A stretch of DNA of 64,000 bases from JABSSA01 sp039984715 (lineage in GTDB: Bacteria > Pseudomonadota > Alphaproteobacteria > Rhodobacterales > Rhodobacteraceae). The translations under genes and the position numbers were made by a program. The stretch spans positions 248,001 to 312,000 of the forward strand of contig JBDWUA010000008.1 of the NCBI GenBank assembly GCA_039984715.1, read 5' to 3'. Positions 17,733-26,019 of the stretch are shown here, in pieces; within the stretch, counting starts at the first letter, position 1, and the number at the start of each line of letters is the position of its first letter. The notes beneath the pieces were generated by a model that was not told where the DNA came from, did no database searches, and was given only the letters and a program-made list of their open reading frames with translations.

Positions 17733-18903
17733 TGGATTGGGCGAAGATGGACCTGAAGGACTGTCGACTGCAAGCCGTTCTATTCTTGCATCCGCAAGCG
17801 TCATCATGGGCCCTCCCCGTCATTTGGCGCTTGTCACAGATAACAGTGCAAAAATGCTCGAATGGCCCGTTCCGTTTGCCAAGGGCGTAGATGATTTGAT
17901 GACGTTGCGCGGTCAAAAAACCGTGGTGCTGGCATCAGGCGATCCATTTTGGTTTGGCGCTGGAACAGTCTTGGCAGGTCGCTTGGACGCGGGCGAATGG
18001 CAAGCCTTTCCGGGTGCGTCCACGTTTTCCTTGGTCGCAAATCGTTTGGGGTGGGCGTTGGAGCGCACCTCATGCTTTGGCCTGCATGCAACGCCAATTT
18101 CAAAGCTTCGTCCGCATCTTGCCCCGAACCAACAGATCATAACCCTTTTGAGGGACGGCACCGCCGTTCCAGACCTTGCGTCCTATCTTACGGATATTGG
18201 GTTTGGGGCATCGCAGTTGTCGGTCTTTGAAGCGCTTGGCGGACCAAACGAAAAACTAACCGATTTACGTGCTGATGGACTGTCTGAGCAGTCGTTCAAA
18301 CATCCGGTCTGTGTTGCGGCGACAATTCAGGGACCCGGCAAAGTCGTCCCCACCGCCAGCGGCATTCCCGATGACCTGTTTGACAATGATGGACAAATGA
18401 CCAAACGCCCGGTTCGTGCTTTGACCTTGTCAGCGTTGGCACCGAAGCCATTTGAATATTTGTGGGACATTGGCGGGGGTTCGGGCTCCATAGCCATTGA
18501 ATGGCTTTTGTCCCATTCGACGGTGGCTGCGACATCCATTGAACCCCGCGCGGACCGCGCAGAACGCATAATGCGCAATGCTGATGCTTTGGGTGTTCCA
18601 CATCTGAATGTGATCAACGCCAAGGCAATGAACGTCATCGAAACGCTGGACAAACCCGATGCCGTATTTGTCGGGGGCGGTTTGGATCAACCGCTGTTGG
18701 ACTGGTTGATCCAGTCGCTTGAGGCCGGGACCCGCATCGTCATCAATGCCGTCACGCTGGAAACCGAAGCGTTATTGGTTCAAGCGCATAAACAAACTGG
18801 CGGCCAACTGATGCGCTTTGAAATGTCTCAAGCCACAGAAATCGGATCGCGCACAGGTTGGAAATCTCAATTCCCGATCGTGCAATGGAGTGTGGTACTG
18901 TGA
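17704..18903 (+). CDS. cobL: Precorrin-6Y C(5,15)-methyltransferase (decarboxylating) CobL
   Basis: Fusion of a CbiE-type methyltransferase (about residues 1-200, starting WLTIIGLGEDG) and a CbiT-type methyltransferase/decarboxylase (about 210-399, with LWDIGGGSGSIAIEW at about 252 as SAM motif I). It methylates C-5 and C-15 and removes the C-12 acetate carboxyl. 399 residues from the ATG at 17704; the open frame upstream runs antisense through cobK. It is separated from cobJ by the inverted cobK and overlaps cobE by GTGA. Confidence 0.95.
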   Translation: MVDAPWLTIIGLGEDGPEGLSTASRSILASASVIMGPPRHLALVTDNSAKMLEWPVPFAKGVDDLMTLRGQKTVVLASGDPFWFGAGTVLAGRLDAGEWQAFPGASTFSLVANRLGWALERTSCFGLHATPISKLRPHLAPNQQIITLLRDGTAVPDLASYLTDIGFGASQLSVFEALGGPNEKLTDLRADGLSEQSFKHPVCVAATIQGPGKVVPTASGIPDDLFDNDGQMTKRPVRALTLSALAPKPFEYLWDIGGGSGSIAIEWLLSHSTVAATSIEPRADRAERIMRNADALGVPHLNVINAKAMNVIETLDKPDAVFVGGGLDQPLLDWLIQSLEAGTRIVINAVTLETEALLVQAHKQTGGQLMRFEMSQATEIGSRTGWKSQFPIVQWSVVL

Positions 18904-19268
18904 TCGTCGCGGGTTTTGGATTTCGGGGGTCCGCCTCAGTTGCGAGCTTACGGGATGCTCTGTCCAAAGCCTCTGGGACCCATGACATAACGCATCTGGC
19001 GACAGTAAGTGACAAAGCAAAAACAGACGTGTTTCTGGCATTTTCCAAAGCATTGGGCGTGCCAATCGTTGAAGTCTGCGCCACCGAAATGATGACACAA
19101 CCCACGCAAACCCAATCAACCGCGTCGCAGGCTGCACGTCACACCGGAAGCGTCGCCGAAGCCTCGGCTTTGGTTGCAGCTGGTCCCGGTGCGCGTTTGC
19201 TTGATCCGCGTTCTATATCAACTGACCGTCTGGCCACATGTGCCTTGGCGCAAGGAGCTTTCACATGA
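18900..19268 (+). CDS. cobE: Cobalamin biosynthesis protein CobE (CbiG C-terminal-like)
   Basis: Small protein of about 122 residues, homologous to the C-terminal domain of CbiG. It begins IVAGFGFRGSASVASL and contains LATVSDKAKTDVFL and the TGSVAEASALVAAG motif typical of CobE. Its exact role in the aerobic pathway is not settled; it is regularly encoded between cobL and cobM as here. The GTG at 18900 gives a GTGA overlap with cobL and is preferred over the ATG at 18885. It overlaps cobM by ATGA. Confidence 0.87.
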   Translation: MIVAGFGFRGSASVASLRDALSKASGTHDITHLATVSDKAKTDVFLAFSKALGVPIVEVCATEMMTQPTQTQSTASQAARHTGSVAEASALVAAGPGARLLDPRSISTDRLATCALAQGAFT

Positions 19269-20059
19269 CTGTTCATTTCATTGGTGCCGGACCCGGCGCA
19301 CCGGACCTGCTAACGTTACGTGGTCGCGACCTGATCGCGTCATGCCCCGTCTGTCTTTATGCAGGTTCTTTGGTTCCCGAAGCCATTTTGGCCCATTGCC
19401 CAAGTGATGCGCGCATCGTGAATACGGCATCAATGGATTTGGACGCCATCATCAATGAAATCAAAACGGCCCATTCAGCGGGGCAGGACGTAGCCCGTTT
19501 GCATTCAGGTGATTTGTCGGTCTGGTCTGCTATGGGGGAACAAATGCGCCGTTTGCGGGCGGAATCCATTCCCGTCAGCGTCACGCCGGGTGTCCCGTCG
19601 TTTTCGGCGGCGGCGGCAACATTGGGCACGGAACTGACCTTACCCGGCTTGGCGCAATCCGTTGTTTTGACCCGCACCCGAGGGCGTGCATCGTCAATGC
19701 CCGAAGGCGAAACACTGGAAAATTTCGCAGCCACCGGGGCCACACTTGCCTTGCATCTGTCGATCCAGAACCTTGATACGGTTGTCGCCGATTTAACCCC
19801 AACATACGGGTCCGATTGTCCAGTCGCAGTCGTCTATCGCGCAAGCTGGCCTGATGAACGCATCATCCGCGGATCACTTGGTGATATTGCGTCGAAAGTG
19901 GACGCACACATCGCGCGAACCGCACTTATATTGGTTGGCCCCGTCCTTGCAGGCGAAGGGTTTGACGAAAGCTGTCTTTATGCGGCGGATTACGATCGCA
20001 GATACCGCCCGCAAACCGCAGACAGCCAATGGGCAAATTGGACACATGGCGATGATTGA
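19265..20059 (+). CDS. cobM: Precorrin-4 C(11)-methyltransferase CobM
   Basis: SAM-dependent tetrapyrrole methyltransferase of about 264 residues. MTVHFIGAGPGAPDLLTLRG is the N-terminal SAM loop, YAGSLVPEA and VARLHSGDLSVWSAMGEQ follow, and PVAVVYRASWPDE lies near the end. The ATG at 19265 has AAGGAGC just upstream and overlaps the cobE stop (ATGA). Confidence 0.95.
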   Translation: MTVHFIGAGPGAPDLLTLRGRDLIASCPVCLYAGSLVPEAILAHCPSDARIVNTASMDLDAIINEIKTAHSAGQDVARLHSGDLSVWSAMGEQMRRLRAESIPVSVTPGVPSFSAAAATLGTELTLPGLAQSVVLTRTRGRASSMPEGETLENFAATGATLALHLSIQNLDTVVADLTPTYGSDCPVAVVYRASWPDERIIRGSLGDIASKVDAHIARTALILVGPVLAGEGFDESCLYAADYDRRYRPQTADSQWANWTHGDD

Positions 20060-21371
20060 ACAACGTGGATTGATGATCTCGGCTCCGTCTTCGGGCACCG
20101 GGAAAACGACGGTTATGCTGGGGTTATTGCGAGCGCTTTCGCAGGATGGCTTGCGCGTTCAACCGTTCAAATCGGGACCTGATTACATTGACCCGGCCTT
20201 TCATCTGGCCGCCAGCGGGCATGCGTCGTTCAATCTGGACACTTGGGCCATGGACAGCGGCCTGTTCAATGCCATCTCGTCTCAAGCAAGCGGGGCAGAT
20301 ATTTGTATCGCCGAAGGGTCCATGGGCCTTTATGACGGTGTCGCCACCCGTGGACAAAGCGGTTTTGGCAGCAGCGCGGAAACAGCCAAACAGATGGGCT
20401 GGCCTGTCATTTTGGTTGTCGATGTCAGTGGCCAAGCGCAATCTGCTGCCGCAACTGCATTGGGGTTCAAGACCTATAATCCCGAATTGCCATTCGCTGG
20501 CGTGATCCTCAACCGGGTCGCAAGCCCGCGTCATGAACGCCTTGCACGAGTTGGAATGGATCAAGCAGGCATCAAAGTCTTGGGGTCGTTGCCACGCCGA
20601 GGCGATCTTACCCTTCCTGAACGGCATCTTGGGTTAATACAAGCCGTCGAACACCCCGATCTAGAGGCTGCGATTTCCGGGTATGCGACGTTCCTTCGCG
20701 ACAATGTCGATCTAGAGGCCATTCGATCAGCCGCACTTGGCCAATCCATCCCTGATACATCCGGCACCCTGCCCCAACCACCCGCCCAGCGGATCGCGTT
20801 GGCGCGGGACGCGGCGTTTTCCTTTACCTATCCGCACATCCTGAAAGGTTGGCGCGATGCGGGGGCGGAAATCTTACCGTTTTCCCCGTTGGCAGATCAA
20901 GCGCCAGACACATCGGCCGATCTGGTTTGGTTGCCGGGGGGGTACCCGGAATTGCATGCGGGCCAGCTCGCTGCGGCGAATGTCTATCTGGACGGGATGC
21001 GCAAGCACGCCCAAACCCGTCCCGTTCATGGGGAATGCGGCGGCTATATGGCCTTGGGTGAAACCTTGATCGATAAGGAAGGTCACGCGCATCAGATGGC
21101 TGGCTTATTGGGTTTGGTCACCAGCTATGAAAAACGAAAATTCCACCTTGGATATCGACAAGCGACCCTAGATGCGCAAATGCCAGGCCTCGCCAAGGGG
21201 ACTGTTTTGCGCGGTCATGAATTCCATTATTCTTCGATTTTGGATCAGCCTGACGCACCATTGGCCCGCGTCGCGGATGCAGATGGAAACCCGGTGCCTG
21301 AAACCGGGTCACACCGTGGCCATGTCACCGGAACCTTTTTTCACATGATCACCACTGAGGGTAACAAATGA
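20046..21371 (+). CDS. cobB: Hydrogenobyrinic/cobyrinic acid a,c-diamide synthase CobB
   Basis: Glutamine-dependent amidase for side chains a and c. About 441 residues. The N-terminal ATPase domain carries SAPSSGTGKTTVMLGL (P-loop near residues 15-23) and PFKSGPDYIDPAFH. The C-terminal glutamine amidotransferase has the nucleophile in VHGECGGYMALG (Cys about 330) and a late histidine in RGHEFHYS. Starts at 20046 and 20052 are both possible, overlapping the cobM stop. It is followed by cobA with an ATGA overlap. Confidence 0.95.
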   Translation: MAMIEQRGLMISAPSSGTGKTTVMLGLLRALSQDGLRVQPFKSGPDYIDPAFHLAASGHASFNLDTWAMDSGLFNAISSQASGADICIAEGSMGLYDGVATRGQSGFGSSAETAKQMGWPVILVVDVSGQAQSAAATALGFKTYNPELPFAGVILNRVASPRHERLARVGMDQAGIKVLGSLPRRGDLTLPERHLGLIQAVEHPDLEAAISGYATFLRDNVDLEAIRSAALGQSIPDTSGTLPQPPAQRIALARDAAFSFTYPHILKGWRDAGAEILPFSPLADQAPDTSADLVWLPGGYPELHAGQLAAANVYLDGMRKHAQTRPVHGECGGYMALGETLIDKEGHAHQMAGLLGLVTSYEKRKFHLGYRQATLDAQMPGLAKGTVLRGHEFHYSSILDQPDAPLARVADADGNPVPETGSHRGHVTGTFFHMITTEGNK

Positions 21372-22087
21372 GCGGGTTTGTCAGCTTTGTGGGTTCAGGT
21401 CCCGGCGATCCGGAATTGCTGACCCTAAAGGCCGTGGATCGCCTGAAACGGGCAGATGCTGTGTTGTTCGATGATTTGTCTTCGGGGCCAATTTTGGAAC
21501 ACGCGCGCAACGGTGCCGATTTGGTTGGCGTCGGGAAACGTGCGGGTCGCCCTTCGCCTAAACAACATCATGTCAGTCGCCTGTTGGTCGATTACGCCCA
21601 AATGGGTCATCGCGTGGTGCGTCTGAAGTCTGGCGACAGCGGGATTTTCGGCCGCCTCGAAGAAGAGCTGACCGCGTTACGCGAGGCAGGAATTGAATAC
21701 GAAATCATTCCCGGCATTCCTTCTGCCTGTGCAGCAGCGGCGGCGGCTGGCATTCCCTTGACCCGACGCATGACGGCGCGACGCGTTCAGTTTGTCACCG
21801 GGCATGACGCATCCGGACAGTTGCCAAAGGACATCGACCTAAACGCATTGGCCGACCCAACAGCCTCGACTGTGATCTTTATGGGCAAGCGGACCTTTCC
21901 CCAATTATGCGCCACATTGATCGAATTGGGCCTGCCTGCGGACCAGCCTGCGATTCTTGCCGAAGACGTCAGTGGGCCGGATCAACGCATCACGCGGTCC
22001 ACTGTGACGGACCTCGCAAACAGTCTTGAGGCTGAAATCAGCTCACAACCCGCATTGATCGTGTTTGGGCCGCTCGCAGAAGCTTAA
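21368..22087 (+). CDS. cobA: Uroporphyrinogen-III C-methyltransferase CobA
   Basis: SUMT enzyme that methylates uroporphyrinogen III at C-2 and C-7 to give precorrin-2, the entry step of the pathway. 239 residues beginning SGFVSFVGSGPGDPELLTLKA. VGKRAGRPSPKQ, VRLKSGDSGIFGR and PLTRRMTARRVQFVTGH are SUMT signatures. It is a stand-alone SUMT without a CysG dehydrogenase/ferrochelatase part. It is the last gene of the riboswitch-led run. Confidence 0.94.
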   Translation: MSGFVSFVGSGPGDPELLTLKAVDRLKRADAVLFDDLSSGPILEHARNGADLVGVGKRAGRPSPKQHHVSRLLVDYAQMGHRVVRLKSGDSGIFGRLEEELTALREAGIEYEIIPGIPSACAAAAAAGIPLTRRMTARRVQFVTGHDASGQLPKDIDLNALADPTASTVIFMGKRTFPQLCATLIELGLPADQPAILAEDVSGPDQRITRSTVTDLANSLEAEISSQPALIVFGPLAEA

Positions 22088-22097
22088 ATGTCGCTCT

Positions 22098-22126
22098 TTG
22101 CACTTGTGCGAATTTCGGATTCTAGG
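22098..22126 (+). promoter_or_regulatory. Candidate promoter for the second cobalamin riboswitch
   Basis: TTGCAC (22098-22103) and TCTAGG (22121-22126) are spaced by 17 bp and would start transcription near 22133, at the first stem of the riboswitch (22131). Both boxes are imperfect; the call rests on position. Confidence 0.35.
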
Positions 22127-22130
22127 CTAC

Positions 22131-22299
22131 GTGTTTTCTACGGTGCCACGGATCGTGGCTGAAAAGGGAACCGGGTGAAAGCCCCGGACTGCCCCCGCAA
22201 CTGTAAGTGGAGAGCGCTTAGGATATCCACTGGTCCAATCACGGACTGGGAAGGCCAAAAGCGCGACAACCCACAAGTCAGGAGACCTGCCGTAAACAC
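22131..22299 (+). promoter_or_regulatory. Cobalamin riboswitch upstream of the cbiM-like gene
   Basis: Second cobalamin aptamer, closer to consensus than the first: CGGTGCC, GAAAAGGGAACCGGGTGAAA, CCGGACTGCCCCCGCAACTG, CACTGG, CTGGGAAGGC and the B12 box AGTCAGGAGACCTGCC. P1 pairs GTGTTT (22131) with AAACAC (22294-22299) and ACGG with CCGT. A GC hairpin (GCTGCC at 22325 with GGCAGC at 22336) lies between it and the start codon and could be the expression platform. It is expected to repress the cobalt transporter when cobalamin is plentiful. Confidence 0.95.
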
Positions 22300-22360
22300 G
22301 TCAATTGCGTTCGCGCACTTATACGCTGCCGGTGGGGCAGCATCTTAGAAAGGGACTACC

Positions 22361-23038
22361 ATGCATATCGAACCCGGAATCGTTGACGGAGCCAAAATGG
22401 CTCTCGCCTATGCCACTGCGGCAGGCGCAACAGGGTACGCCGCAAAACTTGCCGTTGGCGAGATTGCCAAAAACAATGTTGCCGCCTTCGGCCTTAGAAC
22501 CGGACTGGCCACCATTGGCACCTTCTTTTTCTTCGAAATTCTGCCGCACTTCCCAGTCGGCGTTTCCGAAGTCCACTTTATTTTAGCAACCTCGCTGTTC
22601 TTGCTACTTGGGGCAGTCCCAGCGGCGTTTGGCCTTGTCCTAGGGCTTTTGATTCAAGGGTCGTTGTTCGCACCAACGGACATGCCGATGATCTTTGTCA
22701 ACGCGACGACCTTGTTGGTGCCGTTGTTTGCAATGAACGCCCTTGCCCGCCGGATCATTCCCCAAGATCAGGCTTATGTTGATCTTGCCTATGCGGATGT
22801 TTTGAAACTGTCCGCGCTGTATCAGGGTGGCGTTGTCGCTTGGGTCGCGTTTTGGGTGTTCTATGGTCAGGGCGTGGGCGCAGAAACATTTAGCGCAGTT
22901 TGGACCTTTGGTGCAGCCTATATGTTGGTTGTTATTATCGAACCCGTCATTGATCTGGCCATTCTTGCAATTGCCAAAACAGTGCGGTCGACGTCGCTAA
23001 CAGGTTTGTTCACTCCGCGCCTTTACAGCGAAGTTTAA
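22361..23038 (+). CDS. CbiM-like cobalt transporter (ECF S-component family permease)
   Basis: Integral membrane protein of 225 residues with about six hydrophobic segments. The N-terminus MHIEPGIVDGAKM keeps the His at position 2 that, in CbiM/NikM proteins, becomes part of the N-terminal metal-binding site once the protein is processed. It has a good AAAGGGA ribosome-binding site and sits directly behind a cobalamin riboswitch, so it is predicted to import Co2+ for the pathway. No CbiN, CbiQ or CbiO follows. It may work alone or borrow an energising module encoded elsewhere. Confidence 0.82.
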   Translation: MHIEPGIVDGAKMALAYATAAGATGYAAKLAVGEIAKNNVAAFGLRTGLATIGTFFFFEILPHFPVGVSEVHFILATSLFLLLGAVPAAFGLVLGLLIQGSLFAPTDMPMIFVNATTLLVPLFAMNALARRIIPQDQAYVDLAYADVLKLSALYQGGVVAWVAFWVFYGQGVGAETFSAVWTFGAAYMLVVIIEPVIDLAILAIAKTVRSTSLTGLFTPRLYSEV

Positions 23039-23053
23039 GACCTGTCTTTTATG

Positions 23054-23091
23054 GCCCGGCTCCAATACTCTTGGGGCCGGGCATTTCTTTT
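23054..23091 (+). terminator. Intrinsic terminator after the cbiM-like gene
   Basis: GCCCGGCTCC (23054-23063) pairs with GGGGCCGGGC (23073-23082) in nine of ten positions around a 9-base loop, followed by the T-rich ATTTCTTTT. It lies between the cbiM-like gene and cobF, so cobF probably has its own promoter or depends on read-through. Confidence 0.8.
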
Positions 23092-23099
23092 GTGTGGAC

Positions 23100-23843
23100 A
23101 TGAATGTGATCAAGGACTTGTGGCTCGTTGGTGTGGGAACAGGCAGCCTTGCGCATATCACGCAAGAAGGCGCACAAGCTTTGCGCGACGCCGATGCGAT
23201 CCTGATGCCTCAAAAGGGCACCGGTAAGGATGATCTGGCTGAAATCCGCACCCGAATACTTGCCGATTGTGGTGCGACCGGGACCGTCATTCCGTTTGAA
23301 TATCCTGTTCGTGATCCCGATCTTCCGTATTTGGACCGTGTTGATCATTGGCATGACCAAATCGCAGCGCGATGGATGGATGCCTTAACGAAAACCGACG
23401 TCGATGGGCCCGTGGCTCTTTTGGTGTGGGGCGATCCATCACTGTATGACAGCACAATGCGTATCGCGCAGCGGCTGTCGCCCCGACCGAACATTCAGGT
23501 CGTACCCGGTATCACAGCGCTGCAAGCCCTAACCGCAGCCCATGCCATTCCATTAAACACTGTGAATGGTCCCGTCACCATCACCACGGGTCGTCGATTG
23601 CGCCACGAGGGGTGGCCGACAGATGCCGAAACTGTGGCGGTCATGCTGGATGGCAAGTCGAGCTTTCAATCACTGAAAGACGATAACCTGCACATTTGGT
23701 GGGGCGCGTTTCTTGGCATGCCGGAACAGATATTGGACAGCGGCCCCCTAGCGGACACGGCAGCGCGAATAGTGGACACACGCAAAGCCGCCCGCGAACA
23801 GCATGGGTGGATCATGGACACATACCTGCTGCGTCGCATTTGA
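23100..23843 (+). CDS. cobF: Precorrin-6A synthase (deacetylating) CobF
   Basis: SAM-dependent methyltransferase that methylates C-1 and releases acetate; an aerobic-pathway-specific enzyme. About 247 residues with LWLVGVGTGSLAHITQEG at the N-terminus, LVWGDPSLYDST in the middle and a C-terminal EQHGWIMDTYLLR as in other CobF proteins. ATG at 23100 is taken; a GTG at 23094 is also in frame. It stands outside the main operon, behind the cbiM-like gene and its terminator, and converges on the next gene. Confidence 0.93.
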   Translation: MNVIKDLWLVGVGTGSLAHITQEGAQALRDADAILMPQKGTGKDDLAEIRTRILADCGATGTVIPFEYPVRDPDLPYLDRVDHWHDQIAARWMDALTKTDVDGPVALLVWGDPSLYDSTMRIAQRLSPRPNIQVVPGITALQALTAAHAIPLNTVNGPVTITTGRRLRHEGWPTDAETVAVMLDGKSSFQSLKDDNLHIWWGAFLGMPEQILDSGPLADTAARIVDTRKAAREQHGWIMDTYLLRRI

Positions 23844-23875
23844 TTGTCATCGCCCGCTAAACCCTGTGGTGCAGA

Positions 23876-24937
23876 TCAAAGGATTTCAACTGGATGCGGG
23901 ATAACCGCGTTATACAGCATCGTCCCCGGATTCATGTACGCCTTTTCCGGCTGGCATTGGCCTGACACATCCCAAGCACGCGTTCGTACATGATGCTGAC
24001 CCTGTGCCGCGTCCCAGTCAAATGCAAACCGAACCCATCCCCATTTTGAACTTCCTGAAACAAGCGCCGCGTCTTGCCAAGCGCCGCCATCGACAGACCA
24101 TTCGACACGGTCGATCTCTTGCCCAGAACTACGCGCAAACCCGTAAATGCGGTTCTGCCCGCGATGTAATCGAGCAGGAAATGGCAAGGTCAGCGATGAC
24201 TTAATGTTCTGCTGCGTCACTGTTTGCCCATCAATGACATAATATTCGTCAGTGCGGTAATTCCGTATTTCATGGGCAGACACCGTCAACCAACCAACCC
24301 ATTTCACCCAATAGGTGCCAATCCAACCCGGAACGATCAGGCGCGCTGGTGCGCCATGATCCACAGACAGTGGTGACCCGTTCATATGCAAACCAACAAG
24401 CGTGTCAGGATGCATGGCCTTGCCAATTGGTATCGGAATTTCGATGTCACATTCAGGGTTCATCACATCAAGCCCCATTGGGGCGACCCAAGCGGCCGTG
24501 TCACGTACGCCCGCGACAGCAAGAACATCCGACAAGCGCGGGCCGGACCATTCCGCCATTCCCACACCGCCCAATGTCCACGCGACATCATCCCCTAAGC
24601 TTTCCCGCGCAGTAAATTGCCCGTCCACCTTGGAAAACAACGTCCGTTGATTGCCCGCACATTCCAGACAAGCAGCGACTGAATGTTGAGGCAGGGCCAT
24701 TAAGTCATCAAGGTTCAGCGTGACCACATTTTGGACCGCGTCACCTTTGATCTTTAGACGGTACTGCGACGCATCAACTTTGACGCTGTCGCCTGCATTG
24801 CATACGAAAAACTGCTCTGGAGGGGTAAGAACACTGTCCAATGCATGAAACGGCGCTTCGAGCGATGTGCCCAGTTGAGTGAAGCCCCGAGGTGGTTTTT
24901 GCCAATGCGCCATGTGAACCTTCAAGCTGTTTGCCAA
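23876..24937 (-). CDS. Sulfite oxidase family molybdopterin oxidoreductase
   Basis: 353 residues. The SUOX fold is indicated by the molybdopterin domain with the Mo-ligating cysteine in CLECAGNQR (Cys93) and by the C-terminal Mo-co dimerisation domain with GFARSSGQEIDRVEWSVDGG and WGWVRFAFDWDA. GTYWVKWVGWLTV is the typical bridging segment. No signal peptide or Tat motif is seen at the N-terminus, and there is no heme domain or neighbouring cytochrome, so this is a cytochrome-free and possibly cytoplasmic member. The substrate may be sulfite or another oxyanion; sequence does not decide. Confidence 0.88.
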   Translation of the reverse strand: MANSLKVHMAHWQKPPRGFTQLGTSLEAPFHALDSVLTPPEQFFVCNAGDSVKVDASQYRLKIKGDAVQNVVTLNLDDLMALPQHSVAACLECAGNQRTLFSKVDGQFTARESLGDDVAWTLGGVGMAEWSGPRLSDVLAVAGVRDTAAWVAPMGLDVMNPECDIEIPIPIGKAMHPDTLVGLHMNGSPLSVDHGAPARLIVPGWIGTYWVKWVGWLTVSAHEIRNYRTDEYYVIDGQTVTQQNIKSSLTLPFPARLHRGQNRIYGFARSSGQEIDRVEWSVDGGAWQDAALVSGSSKWGWVRFAFDWDAAQGQHHVRTRAWDVSGQCQPEKAYMNPGTMLYNAVIPHPVEIL

Positions 24938-25120
24938 TGGGCGATGACATCAAAATAGCACCACATACAGGGTCAAATCAAAGCGTTCATGTCCGATCAC
25001 AAAATATAGAAATCAAATGAGTTCAAATACCTATTGGGCCTTGTTCAATCAGATACAGCATTTGCATGTTTTCGCCTATTACGACTTTTTTTCCCCGCCA
25101 TCTCAACGAAACACGTCATA

Positions 25121-25137
25121 GTAGTACTTGGGGGTAC
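25121..25137 (+). promoter_or_regulatory. GTAC-type inverted motif upstream of the VPLPA-CTERM gene
   Basis: GTAGTACTTGGGGGTAC contains two GTAC boxes flanking TTGGGG, about 32 bp before the start codon. It looks like a regulator or promoter site in an otherwise AT-rich leader (24938-25168). No protein can be assigned to it. Confidence 0.25.
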
Positions 25138-25168
25138 GCATATTCAATTCACGATGGGAGTGAAAAAA

Positions 25169-25846
25169 ATGATTTTACGGGGAGCATTAACCAGCATGGT
25201 TGCTGGACTTTTTCTGTGTGCGACGCTTGCGCATGCAGCAACAAACAACGCTGATTTTTGGGAGGTTCCGGAACCTTCTGAGAACCTAAGTGACGCATTG
25301 GGTTACTTCTCTAGCACCCCGCCTACGGCCAAATTCGATTCCACAGATGTCGATTATCCAGTCGGCGCGCCTGTAACAATGCCTGACATCGCTTCGCTTG
25401 CCATTTCCCTAGGCTCTGGTGCCGCAAACCAGTCTGGTGACGGTGTAAACACGCTGGCAGAATCCGTCTTTCGGTTTTCAGGTTTTATGATCGTCAAAAA
25501 ATCGAAAACGCCAGTTTCAAGTGACGCAAATATTGATGCCAATGCCAAATCTCAAATAGACTCAAACGGGTTGGACGACCCAGCCTCGCAGAATAAACGC
25601 TCGATCGAGCAGTCTAATGGCGCGGTCTCTTCGGGCACAGGTCGGATTCCGTTTGTGCAACCCTACTTTGATGCTTTGGGGACGACCGGACTGGACCCTT
25701 TGGCAGAAAGTGAAAGCCTCACAAATGTCGACACAGGCAATGCGCCGACATTGGTACCTCTGCCAGCAAGCGGGTTTGGATTTCTTTTGATGCTAAGTGC
25801 GCTGGCTGGCATGGCTGCATTTCGGAATAAGCGCAAAAACGATTAA
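25169..25846 (+). CDS. Secreted VPLPA-CTERM sorting-domain protein
   Basis: 225 residues. A signal peptide (about 1-24, ending LAHA before ATNNAD) is followed by a low-complexity, Ser/Asn/Asp-rich body without a recognised domain, and a C-terminal tripartite signal: VPLPAS, a hydrophobic segment (GFGFLLMLSALAGMAAF) and the basic tail RNKRKND. This is the VPLPA-CTERM signal handled by exosortase-type enzymes (XrtD group), so the protein is probably anchored or released at the envelope, often together with exopolysaccharide. ATG 25169 is chosen for GGGAG at 8 bp; no exosortase gene is in the window. Confidence 0.85.
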   Translation: MILRGALTSMVAGLFLCATLAHAATNNADFWEVPEPSENLSDALGYFSSTPPTAKFDSTDVDYPVGAPVTMPDIASLAISLGSGAANQSGDGVNTLAESVFRFSGFMIVKKSKTPVSSDANIDANAKSQIDSNGLDDPASQNKRSIEQSNGAVSSGTGRIPFVQPYFDALGTTGLDPLAESESLTNVDTGNAPTLVPLPASGFGFLLMLSALAGMAAFRNKRKND

Positions 25847-25929
25847 ATTTTAATCATCCGCTCGAAACTTGGTCGCGAATGCTATCCTCAGGGGTGGCTC
25901 TTGCCCACGCAATTGGACAGATTGCGCGG

Positions 25930-26019
25930 ATGACAGTGATGACATCAAAAACCGCCTTTTGGGCCCGCGCCCTCGATGATCTGGATTCGGTCCAAATTTA
26001 CCGAGTTTCGACATGCTAA
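25930..26019 (+). CDS. Short ORF (29 residues) overlapping the ureE start
   Basis: ATG at 25930 to TAA at 26019, overlapping the ureE ATG (26013) by 7 bp. The peptide is MTVMTSKTAFWARALDD followed by LDSVQIYRVSTC. No similarity is recognised. It may be a leader peptide that couples translation to ureE, or the tail of a lost upstream gene. Existence as an expressed peptide is uncertain. Confidence 0.2.
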   Translation: MTVMTSKTAFWARALDDLDSVQIYRVSTC

